DNA of 64,000 nucleotides from an uncultured Prevotella sp. (GTDB taxonomy: Bacteria > Bacteroidota > Bacteroidia > Bacteroidales > Bacteroidaceae): the NCBI GenBank assembly GCA_946614435.1, contig CAMOGW010000006.1:32417-96416 (forward strand), written 5' to 3'. The notes beneath the pieces were generated by a model. The model had not been told where the DNA came from, searched no databases, and saw nothing but the letters and a program-made list of their open reading frames with translations. The position numbers and the translations under genes are program-made. Shown here in pieces: positions 5,977 through 13,767 of the stretch (its first letter is position 1; each line of letters begins with the position of its first letter).

Positions 5977-8559
5977 TCAGTTGCAATAGTACTTGGTCAG
6001 GAAATAGGTGTTCTCCCAGTCCACAATCTTCACCTCTGACTCCTTGGCCGGATGGATGTTCTGCTCATCGAGCACCATCACCTGCTTGTCGCTCTGGTTG
6101 TAGAGCGGCCATACCTTTGCCTGACCGTCGGGCGACTGTTCGGCACTGAGTGACGGGTTGCCAGTCTTGGCAAACTGAATCCACATCTTGCGCATGGTCT
6201 TCGAGAAGGTCTCGTCAATGACTCTTCCTGTAAAGCCGGTCATCTCTGGATGGTTGAATACTACCGACAGCTCTGAGGCATGGCCGCTCTTCACCATTGG
6301 CAAGGCAGACTCGGGCGTGTAGAGGTAGGTGTAAATTTTACCGCCTGACTTGCTTTGATTCTCTGACATACGGATGGCTGGTGCGTTAAAATAGCTCTGG
6401 CTGAACATGCTGCAAGTCTTCTGCCACTCTTCTCCTGGTGCGCTGCTGATGTAGCTCTCCACCTTTGCTATTTCTTCGGGCGTCATCAGTTTGTTTCTCT
6501 TCGCTATACGGTCGGCGGCCCACTTGTTCCAACCTTCTACTCCGAGGGCAGCCGCAAAGGTGTTGTACTCATCCTTGGTGCAGCCGGCGAGTATGTCAAT
6601 ATCCTTTGCCATGCCGTCTTCGTAAGCTTTCCATCCGTCCTTGGGCAGGAGCTTACCGTCTCTTTCCGGCCAGATGCTCCATCCGAGTACCTGATAGATG
6701 CCGAACAATTCTCCCACCTTGTCGGCAAGTGTTCGGGGGGCAATCTTCTGCAGGTCGGCAACGGTCTTGCATTCGAGAGCCTCCATAATCTTGTTGGTGA
6801 CGGCGATGGCCTCCTCGGTCGATCGGGTCATGATGGGCGAACCGCTCATTGCGATGGCACGTTTGAAATACTTATGTCCTTCGTCAGTGAGTGAGAGCAG
6901 AGCGCAGCTTGATCCGCCAGCCGACTCACCCCAGATGGTGACGTTGTCGGGATCGCCTCCGAAGTTCTCGATGTTCTCATGCACCCACTTCAGAGCCATC
7001 AGCTGGTCCATGATTCCCAGATTCTGGGCATCGGGATAGGCAGCTCCGTCTGGCAGGTGTGACAAATGCATGAAGCCGTAGGCAGCAAGTCTGTAGGTGA
7101 TGGTGACGAATATGACATCGGGGTTCTCTTTCACGAGGTTGTGGCAGTCATATTGTGGATCAGTCGTTCCGCCAACTTCGAATCCGCCGCCGTAGATCCA
7201 CACCATGACGGGCTTCTTCGCTGCAGTATTCTCATCGGCCTTCCATACGTTCAGGTACAGACAGTCTTCGCTTTCCCCGTATTCAGCGGCAGGGTCGCCG
7301 GGTGCCTGATAGGGAGCTTTACCATATTCATAAGCCTCGTACACGCCATTGTCTTCAGTATATTGTACGGGAGCTTTCCAACGCAGGTCGCCTACGGGCT
7401 GCTGGCCTACGAAAGGTATGCCCTTAAATGAGATGATGTTCTCTGTCTTTTTGCCGATGAAGGTACCGTTAATACATTTCACGGCCAGCGACTTGTCATA
7501 GTAGCCGTTGATTTCTCTATAGGTTGCGATGCGCTTGGCCACGTTCTCCTTGATGTTGTTGTAGAAGAGTCCGTAGTCGTTGTCGTGATAGCTGGCAGTT
7601 CCGAAAAGCCAGGTGATCGGGTTGAAGGGGCATGTGGCGTTAGTCACTACCACACCGCGTTCGACGTTCAGTTTTGCATCGGCATTGACATCCTTGAATT
7701 CTCGCTCCAAGGTGTTCAGGTTCAGCACGTATGAGCCGAGGTTCTCGCTCGCTGGGGCATAGGTGTCGTCAAGTTTCCAGTTCAGTGGGTTAATGCTGAT
7801 TGCTCCGGGCATCCACACCATGTTCTTTGCGTTGGAGTTGGCGGGTCCCTCGGTGTTCCAGCTGACGACGACACCAGCGTCGCTCTCGCCTGTGGCGAAC
7901 TTTAGGTGTGGATTGGCCGAGAGGTCATCCTTGGTGACGGCATAGCCAATGACATAGGCAGCCACCATTCGTTTGTAGTAGTCGGGATGGGCCTTGAAGT
8001 AGTTCATCAGCACGAGTTTTGTCATGGCCGAGCCCTGGCTGTGGCCGGCGATGATGAACGGTCGGCCCTGGTTGTAGTGTGCGAAGTAGTAGTCGAGGGC
8101 TGCGGTGATGTCAGTATAAGGGGTGCCGGTCAGTGCCGTCAGCATGCTGCCGCTCTTCTTCCAGCATTCCTCCTCATGTTTCAGGCTGCTCTGGCGGTAG
8201 TAGGGTACGAAGACATTGGTAGAGGCTGCGTAGGCGCTGGCGTGTGCCTTGAATTCATCGGTTACTCCTGCAACGAATTCGGCGTTGTCAACAGGCGCGA
8301 AAGTCGGGTCGCCGTCTTCGTAGCCGTCATAGTTGGTTGCGGGAATATAAAAGGTGTCGAATTCCTTGGTGATGTCCGGTATATGGTGCCAGTTGCTTTT
8401 CTGCGAATAGTCGGTTGCCGTGGGCACACTGGAACTGCCGTCTGTAGCCGGCTCCTCCTTTTCTTTTTCTTTGCACGAGGTGAGTACCGTCGTTGCGCCG
8501 CATATCAGGATGGCGGCGAGCATCCACATTTTCATTTTTCTCATTTTCATTTTTCTCAT
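5977..8559 (-). CDS. Lipoprotein fusing a DUF3089 hydrolase domain to a type-B carboxylesterase
   Basis: This 860-residue protein joins two alpha/beta-hydrolase domains. A lipoprotein signal ends in the lipobox LTSC (Cys29). Residues about 50-355 match DUF3089, with nucleophile elbow GHSQG (Ser174). Residues about 358-860 match type-B carboxylesterases (para-nitrobenzyl esterase-like): SFKGIPFVGQQPVGDLRWKAP, EDCLYLNVW, the oxyanion GGGF, and GESAG with Ser546. The two families normally exist as separate proteins. The lipobox suggests an envelope location and carbohydrate-ester or similar substrates. A short DNA duplication encodes MRKMKMRKMKM at the N-terminus, so the true start could be a few codons later. 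A -7 element lies at 8623-8631. Confidence 0.85.
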   Translation of the reverse strand: MRKMKMRKMKMWMLAAILICGATTVLTSCKEKEKEEPATDGSSSVPTATDYSQKSNWHHIPDITKEFDTFYIPATNYDGYEDGDPTFAPVDNAEFVAGVTDEFKAHASAYAASTNVFVPYYRQSSLKHEEECWKKSGSMLTALTGTPYTDITAALDYYFAHYNQGRPFIIAGHSQGSAMTKLVLMNYFKAHPDYYKRMVAAYVIGYAVTKDDLSANPHLKFATGESDAGVVVSWNTEGPANSNAKNMVWMPGAISINPLNWKLDDTYAPASENLGSYVLNLNTLEREFKDVNADAKLNVERGVVVTNATCPFNPITWLFGTASYHDNDYGLFYNNIKENVAKRIATYREINGYYDKSLAVKCINGTFIGKKTENIISFKGIPFVGQQPVGDLRWKAPVQYTEDNGVYEAYEYGKAPYQAPGDPAAEYGESEDCLYLNVWKADENTAAKKPVMVWIYGGGFEVGGTTDPQYDCHNLVKENPDVIFVTITYRLAAYGFMHLSHLPDGAAYPDAQNLGIMDQLMALKWVHENIENFGGDPDNVTIWGESAGGSSCALLSLTDEGHKYFKRAIAMSGSPIMTRSTEEAIAVTNKIMEALECKTVADLQKIAPRTLADKVGELFGIYQVLGWSIWPERDGKLLPKDGWKAYEDGMAKDIDILAGCTKDEYNTFAAALGVEGWNKWAADRIAKRNKLMTPEEIAKVESYISSAPGEEWQKTCSMFSQSYFNAPAIRMSENQSKSGGKIYTYLYTPESALPMVKSGHASELSVVFNHPEMTGFTGRVIDETFSKTMRKMWIQFAKTGNPSLSAEQSPDGQAKVWPLYNQSDKQVMVLDEQNIHPAKESEVKIVDWENTYFLTKYYCN

Positions 8560-8622
8560 TTTATATTAATAAATTAGCGTAAAAACACTTTTTGGGGGGC
8601 CTGATTCCGATTTTTAGTCACT

Positions 8623-8631
8623 GCAAAGTTA
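8623..8631 (-). promoter_or_regulatory. -7 promoter element for the DUF3089-esterase gene
   Basis: On the minus strand the sequence reads TAACTTTGC, matching TAnnTTTGC, 63 bases before the start codon. Confidence 0.6.
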
Positions 8632-8730
8632 GGCAAATTACCCCAAAAAAACTATCTCCTAATTGCCAGTGGAATTAGGTTTTGCTGATTTTACAACGAT
8701 TTTTGTTGATTTTCGAAAAAATGCTTCTGG

Positions 8731-9849
8731 CTACTGCTTGGCATTGTCGCGCATCCAGGCTGTCACGGTCTGGCCCATGCGCTGTTTGAAGGCGATGCCA
8801 AAGGTGCTGTAGCTGCGGTAGCCGCTCTCGTGGGCCAACTGCTGGGCGGTGAAGGGACGCTGATTGGCGACGGCCTGACGGTAGAGCTGCATGAAGTGTC
8901 GGATGCGCAGATTGTTGATGTAGGCGTTGTAGTTGATGCCTTGACTGGAGAAATACTGGCTGAGATAAAACCTGTTAGTGCCCAGGGCTTTGGCAAGCTG
9001 TACTATGGTGAGGTCGTGCTGCAGATAGAGCTGTGTGTCTATGCAGTGCTGCTGTAGCATCATATTGAGGTTTTGGGGCTTCGAGGTATCAGGTGATGCC
9101 ACCTCAGAATCAAAAAGCGGGTCGGCCTCAGAACCTGAAGTTTTCTGGTCGCTCAGGTCGCTGAGGTCGCTCAGCGTTTCCACTCGCCACAGGAGATAGC
9201 CTACGACTATGATGCATATCATCTGCATGGCATATTGATAGACAGGACCATTGCCGACAAGGGCATAGACGACGAATACCATCAGCGTGATGCCGAGCAC
9301 CGTGAAGCTCTGCCACACCTCTTTGTGCTCCAGGTCGGCATAGTTGTCGTGCAACCAGCGTTCGTACTGCCTCAGTGCTCTTATTATATATATGGTGATG
9401 CCCATGCCCAGTAGCAGGGCAAAACCATAGAATACGGGTGGTGGGGTATAGTTGCCACTGACTATGCACCAAACCGATCCTGCGGTCAGTGGAGCTGTTA
9501 TGATGAAGGCGGTCCAAAGTGGGCGGCGGCGGTCCTGCAGCATGATGAGCAGCACGTTGATGGCTAAGGGCAGAAATGTGATGCTGTCGAGCAGTCCGCC
9601 CACGAGATCGACTGTCTTGATGTCGCGGCTTGAGTCGAGATAGAACATCGGCATATACCACAGATGGTTCAGGGCCAGCGAGGCGAAGAAGGCTGCAGCC
9701 CAGCGGCGTAAACGCTTTGGCGGTGTGATGTCGGAGGCAAAAGCGTTGCCGTCACGAAACAGCAAATAGCAACTGGCCACCATGGCCAGCGCTATTACTG
9801 TTGCGTAGAGCATGATATAAAGGATGTCTTCCCTGACTTGATTGTACAT
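8731..9849 (-). CDS. Membrane-spanning AraC-type transcription regulator
   Basis: This 372-residue protein has about six hydrophobic helices in residues 10-225 and a cytosolic AraC-type DNA-binding domain at about 270-370 (LTIVQLAKALGTNRFYLSQYF ends its first helix-turn-helix; SGYRSYSTFGIAFKQRMG is the second). Such integral-membrane AraC regulators are common in Bacteroidota. It lies 40 bases downstream of two amidohydrolase genes on the same strand and may be transcribed with them. The linker contains LSDLSDLSD, encoded by three 9-base repeats (9147-9173). Confidence 0.85.
   Translation of the reverse strand: MYNQVREDILYIMLYATVIALAMVASCYLLFRDGNAFASDITPPKRLRRWAAAFFASLALNHLWYMPMFYLDSSRDIKTVDLVGGLLDSITFLPLAINVLLIMLQDRRRPLWTAFIITAPLTAGSVWCIVSGNYTPPPVFYGFALLLGMGITIYIIRALRQYERWLHDNYADLEHKEVWQSFTVLGITLMVFVVYALVGNGPVYQYAMQMICIIVVGYLLWRVETLSDLSDLSDQKTSGSEADPLFDSEVASPDTSKPQNLNMMLQQHCIDTQLYLQHDLTIVQLAKALGTNRFYLSQYFSSQGINYNAYINNLRIRHFMQLYRQAVANQRPFTAQQLAHESGYRSYSTFGIAFKQRMGQTVTAWMRDNAKQ
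9147..9173. repeat. 9-bp tandem repeat (x3) inside the AraC-type gene
   Basis: GGTCGCTCA, GGTCGCTGA and GGTCGCTCA follow each other exactly. On the coding strand they encode LSD three times between the membrane part and the DNA-binding domain. Confidence 0.9.
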
Positions 9850-9889
9850 GATTTTGGGATTATCGGATGCTGTTCTGAATAATTGTTTA

Positions 9890-11635
9890 CTACCCGAAGA
9901 CCTTCTCTCCCTCGAAATAGGTGGCTACCGGCCTGGCCTCGTGAATCTCAGTCACCGGACACGACAACACGTCTTTGTTGACCAGAAGGAAGTCGGCATA
10001 CTTGCCTACGCTGATGCTACCCCGTTCGTTCTCGACAAACATCTGTTTGGCAACATTGATGGTCATGGCGGTAATGGCCTGCTCGCGGGTCAGGAGCTCC
10101 TCGGGCCACCAGGGGGTGCCGTCTTCACCGTGAAGAACCCCGGTGACGGCAATCTCCATGATGCCAAACGGATCATCGGGACTGCCGCTTGTTGCGGGAA
10201 AGTCGGTGTGCGAGGTCATGGTGATGCCTCGGTCGAAGTATGTCTTCATCGGATAAGACTTGTCCTCAATGCCCTTAGGAGCCAGACCATTCTCGCGGAT
10301 ATAGCCGGCTGCCCATGACGGACAATGATGCCAAAGCATGCCTGAGACAACATGCACGTTATGGTCTGCCATACGCTGATAGTCAGATGCAATGACGTTA
10401 CGTACATGCACCACCGTATTGCGCATATCATCCTTTCCGCCATTCACGTAGGCACTGACAACGTAGTTGACGGCTTTGTTGCCCATCGTATGTACGTGCA
10501 TGGTCATGCCCTTTTCGTTCGTCTTGCGCGTGATGTCGGTCAGTTCCTCTTCCGTCCAGTTGGCAATACCCTGATGGCCGTCCGGATAGAGCGGCTCCAC
10601 AAACCCGGTCCCGCCTTCTACCGTTCCGTCCATAAAGAGCTTGAGCCAGTTTGTCTTTACACGTGTGGTGGCATATTTCTGTACGGCTGCGGCCTTCTCC
10701 AATGCCTCGTCCACATCCATCCAGCTTTCAATCTCGTAGTTCATGCCCAACACGAATTTCATGTCGCCAGCCTTGTCCATCTGCTGGGCGGCCTTATAGA
10801 AATTGTTGTTATAGAAATAGTTACACCAGCCATCAATATACATCGTATAGCCTTCTGACAACAAATGCTCCTGGATTTTTGCCATGTTTATCTTTGCTAC
10901 GTCAACGGTATAGAGGCGTTCATTGTCCAAGAAGGAGCGTGTGTAGGTTCCAGCCTGCTCCTTCAGAAGACCTGTAGGCGTGCCGTCAGGCCCCATTACG
11001 ATCTCTCCGCCGCGTATGTCCTTCCCCTTTTTGAGCACTGTTCCGTCTGCCTTCATGATGCCGGCATTGATCAGGCAGAGGGTGTTTGCCAGTCCCTTGT
11101 GGCCTTCATCATCAGCAAAGTAGATAGGAATGTCACTGCAGATGGCATCTAACTGCTGACGGGTAGGCATGTTCTCCATGAACCCTAAATAATTCCAGCC
11201 GAAGCCAAAGACGGTCGTTGCCTTGGTGTCTCTGGCTTTCTGGACGGCAGCGGGCAAGATTTCCTTGAGGAATTTCTCCGGATCGTTTTCCCCACTGACT
11301 ATCGTTCCTACCAACGGCAAGGCGAATCCCATGGAGTAATGTGCGTGGCCATTGCCGCAACTGGGCATCACAAGCCCCTTTCCAGTATAGTCCAGCACCT
11401 CTGTCTTGCCAGCTTCAATGAAAGCTTTGGCTCCTTCCTTGTCGCCTACATACACATATTTGCCGTCTTTCACTGCAAAGGCTTCTACTGTCTGATAGTT
11501 CATTCCCGGCGTTCCGTCGCCTACCCGTAGTCTTTCACAAGTGAAAATCTTGCCATATACCACGAGGTCTGCATGAGTGATTGCCGGATTCTGCTGCCCG
11601 TTGGCCTTTGGGGAATAATCAATAGCTGTCATCAT
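9890..11635 (-). CDS. YtcJ-like amidohydrolase (1)
   Basis: This 581-residue protein is a metal-dependent hydrolase of the amidohydrolase superfamily, YtcJ-like (Amidohydro_3) group. Diagnostic parts are DLVVYGKIFTCE at the N-terminus, the metal motif GNGHAHYSMG, KLFMDGTVEGGTGF, VHTMGNKAVN in the middle, and SVGKYADFLLVNKDVL near the C-terminus. There is no signal peptide, so it is cytosolic. Substrates of this group are rarely known; cyclic amides and N-acyl compounds are typical guesses. It follows a paralogue by 44 bases on the same strand and precedes the AraC-type regulator, so the three probably form one unit. Confidence 0.87.
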   Translation of the reverse strand: MMTAIDYSPKANGQQNPAITHADLVVYGKIFTCERLRVGDGTPGMNYQTVEAFAVKDGKYVYVGDKEGAKAFIEAGKTEVLDYTGKGLVMPSCGNGHAHYSMGFALPLVGTIVSGENDPEKFLKEILPAAVQKARDTKATTVFGFGWNYLGFMENMPTRQQLDAICSDIPIYFADDEGHKGLANTLCLINAGIMKADGTVLKKGKDIRGGEIVMGPDGTPTGLLKEQAGTYTRSFLDNERLYTVDVAKINMAKIQEHLLSEGYTMYIDGWCNYFYNNNFYKAAQQMDKAGDMKFVLGMNYEIESWMDVDEALEKAAAVQKYATTRVKTNWLKLFMDGTVEGGTGFVEPLYPDGHQGIANWTEEELTDITRKTNEKGMTMHVHTMGNKAVNYVVSAYVNGGKDDMRNTVVHVRNVIASDYQRMADHNVHVVSGMLWHHCPSWAAGYIRENGLAPKGIEDKSYPMKTYFDRGITMTSHTDFPATSGSPDDPFGIMEIAVTGVLHGEDGTPWWPEELLTREQAITAMTINVAKQMFVENERGSISVGKYADFLLVNKDVLSCPVTEIHEARPVATYFEGEKVFG

Positions 11636-11679
11636 GTTTTTTTTATTAATAATTAATAATAATAAAGATGTGAAGGAAG

Positions 11680-13347
11680 TCAGTTCATCTTCTTACCGCT
11701 GAAATACACGTCACGCGGCTTGTTGCGACCGAAGCCTGAGTGTTCTGCTGTGAGCAGGTCGGTGTCGAACACCAGGAAGTCGGCATCCTTGCCCACCGTG
11801 ATGGAGCCCTTGATTGCCTCGATGCCGAGTTGCTTGGCTCCGTTGATGGTGTATCCCAGCAGCATCTGTTCTATGCTCATCTTCTCACTCGGAGAGGGGA
11901 ACTCCTTGGCGACCTTGGCTATCTCAGGGCCGGGGGTGTTTTCGTTGATGTAGCGCGTCATCCCAATCTCCATGCCCAGATAGGGGTTCCATGTGATGAA
12001 GTCTCCAAAGACGATGTTGTCGCTGGACCAGGTGACGTTGGCACCGGTGTTCCACATCGTCTTGCTGCGGTACATCTTGTTGGCGCGCTCCTCGCCCAGC
12101 AGGCTGCACCACAGCTCGTAGGGGTTGCCGCCCGTGCAGCCGGAGTGCCACCAAGGGGTGTAGTTGGCATTGATGCCTAAACGGGCGAAGCGGTCCATGT
12201 CTGCGTCATCCTGTATCTCCAGATGTGCACAGGTCACCTTCACTCGGAAGTCGTCTCCCAGTTCCTTTTTAGCCAGTTCCACGCCGTCGAGGACTGTGCG
12301 TGATGCCTGCTCGCCCACGGTATGTGCGTGGAAGTCCAGTCCTTCCTTGTTGAGCATCTTCATGACCTCTGCCACCTCCTCCTTATTGTAGGTGGTCGCA
12401 CCTTTCTTGTGAGTGTCCGCGTAAGGCGTCACTTGAGCGGCAGTCTCGATGCGCAGCGTGCCGTCCATGAAGACCTTGAATGTATGAACCTTCAGATGTG
12501 CTGTGTCGAACTTGCTGCGGAACCGCTTCACATGCTCCATGGCCTCTTTCGTTTTCCTCGGGTCGGTGAGCGCAAAGCTACCGTCTATATACACTGGGAG
12601 CTTGCCCTGACGGTCCAGCTCGCGCAGGCGCTCATAGACGCGCTCGTGGAGTGCTTCGCCCTCGGGATAGCCGGCATCGAAGACGGCACACACGCCTGTT
12701 TTCACGGAATAGTCTATCCAGCGCTGGAGCTCAGCGTCGATTTGTTCGTCGGAAAGGTTCGTCAGACCATCGAAGAGCATGTTCCAGCCCGAAGACTCGA
12801 ACGCATTGCCTGTCACGTGGCCGTCCTTGCGCACATAATAGCTGAGTTCGGGCACCATGTCGGGCGTGGCATCTGTGATGCCGTGCATGTCGAGAATTCT
12901 GGAGTTCACCCAGACACTATGCCCCTCGCCCTCCAGAATCAGAAGTTCGGCATCGGGGCAAATGGCATCAAGATCTTCCTTGGTGAGGTCGTCGCCCTTC
13001 AAATACTTACGTTCGAGAATAAACCTGTAGCGCTGCAAGCCCGGATTACTATTGATGTTGGCGGCCATGAAGTCTAATGCCTCCTTTTTGTTGGAGCATA
13101 TAACGTACTCCCCGGGATCCATGTATGCAAAGCCTATGCCCGTGGTCACATGCACATGGCTGTCTATAATGGCAGGCATGATGAACTTGCCACCCAGGTC
13201 GGTCACTTCGCCCTCATAGTCCGAGAGACCTGCCTCGTTGCCCACATAGACAAACTTGCCATCTTTCACCACCAAAGCGGTTGCCAGAGGATTGGCACTG
13301 TCTGCTGTGAAGACTTTAGCGTTCTTGATGATCTGATCTGCTTTCAT
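11680..13347 (-). CDS. YtcJ-like amidohydrolase (2)
   Basis: This 555-residue paralogue of the next gene has the same layout: IIKNAKVFTAD start, metal motif DSHVHVTTG, KVFMDGTLRIET, FHAHTVGEQAS, and SITVGKDADFLVFDTDLL near the end. It is cytosolic and metal-dependent. It is first in the apparent operon with the second amidohydrolase and the membrane AraC regulator, with a -7 element at 13408-13415. Two adjacent but diverged copies suggest related substrates. No specific substrate can be assigned. Confidence 0.87.
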   Translation of the reverse strand: MKADQIIKNAKVFTADSANPLATALVVKDGKFVYVGNEAGLSDYEGEVTDLGGKFIMPAIIDSHVHVTTGIGFAYMDPGEYVICSNKKEALDFMAANINSNPGLQRYRFILERKYLKGDDLTKEDLDAICPDAELLILEGEGHSVWVNSRILDMHGITDATPDMVPELSYYVRKDGHVTGNAFESSGWNMLFDGLTNLSDEQIDAELQRWIDYSVKTGVCAVFDAGYPEGEALHERVYERLRELDRQGKLPVYIDGSFALTDPRKTKEAMEHVKRFRSKFDTAHLKVHTFKVFMDGTLRIETAAQVTPYADTHKKGATTYNKEEVAEVMKMLNKEGLDFHAHTVGEQASRTVLDGVELAKKELGDDFRVKVTCAHLEIQDDADMDRFARLGINANYTPWWHSGCTGGNPYELWCSLLGEERANKMYRSKTMWNTGANVTWSSDNIVFGDFITWNPYLGMEIGMTRYINENTPGPEIAKVAKEFPSPSEKMSIEQMLLGYTINGAKQLGIEAIKGSITVGKDADFLVFDTDLLTAEHSGFGRNKPRDVYFSGKKMN

Positions 13348-13407
13348 ATATGTTTCTTGTTAGTTAGTAAGTATATGCAATTATTTGTCCAAATTCTATT
13401 TGTGCTT

Positions 13408-13415
13408 CAAAGATA
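13408..13415 (-). promoter_or_regulatory. -7 promoter element for the amidohydrolase operon
   Basis: The minus strand reads TATCTTTG, followed by AA instead of the usual C, 60 bases before the start codon. Confidence 0.5.
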
Positions 13416-13467
13416 GTAAAAATAATTCACTTGGCCAAATTTTTTGACAAATAATCAGTCAAAATCA

Positions 13468-13555
13468 GCCAAAATCACTCGCGTCTTGGCAAGAACGTGT
13501 TGTTGTCTTGGCGAGAACGTAGTGTTGTCTTGGCGAGACCGCATTGTTGTCATTA
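13468..13555. repeat. 22-bp-period degenerate array (locus 2, 4 units)
   Basis: Units start at 13468, 13490, 13512 and 13534. The core is GTCTTGGCRAGA, six variable bases, then TGTT. Its centre is a short dyad (TCTTG-G-CAAGA). The first unit opens with GCCAAAATCAC, which also opens a unit of the array at 22019. It lies between the divergent ends of an operon start and the DUF3098 gene 3' end. Confidence 0.9.
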
Positions 13556-13563
13556 CGTTAGCA

Positions 13564-13767
13564 TTACTTTTTCTTGATGATTCCCACGATGATGAGCAGA
13601 TAGCCGGCAAGGCAGAGCGCAGGGGCGACGACAATCCTGCGGGTGGAGAAGATGCCGGGATTGAACTGTTGGTCGGTGCTGCCCGGGCCTGCCATCAGCA
13701 GATAGCCGACGACGATGAGCACGACGGCGACACTAAGGATTTTGGTACTGGTTGAGATATTGTTCAT
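13564..13767 (-). CDS. DUF3098 small membrane protein
   Basis: This 67-residue protein has two membrane helices (about 9-25 and 44-62) and the family signature GSTDQQFNPGIFSTRRIVVAP, positions about 31-51. I start it at MNNIST (13765-13767) because that is where family members begin; a longer frame exists to 13830. The start overlaps the last 35 bases of the DUF2723 gene, so the two are probably translationally coupled. The function of DUF3098 is not known. In Bacteroidota it is often found next to cell-envelope genes. Confidence 0.8.
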   Translation of the reverse strand: MNNISTSTKILSVAVVLIVVGYLLMAGPGSTDQQFNPGIFSTRRIVVAPALCLAGYLLIIVGIIKKK

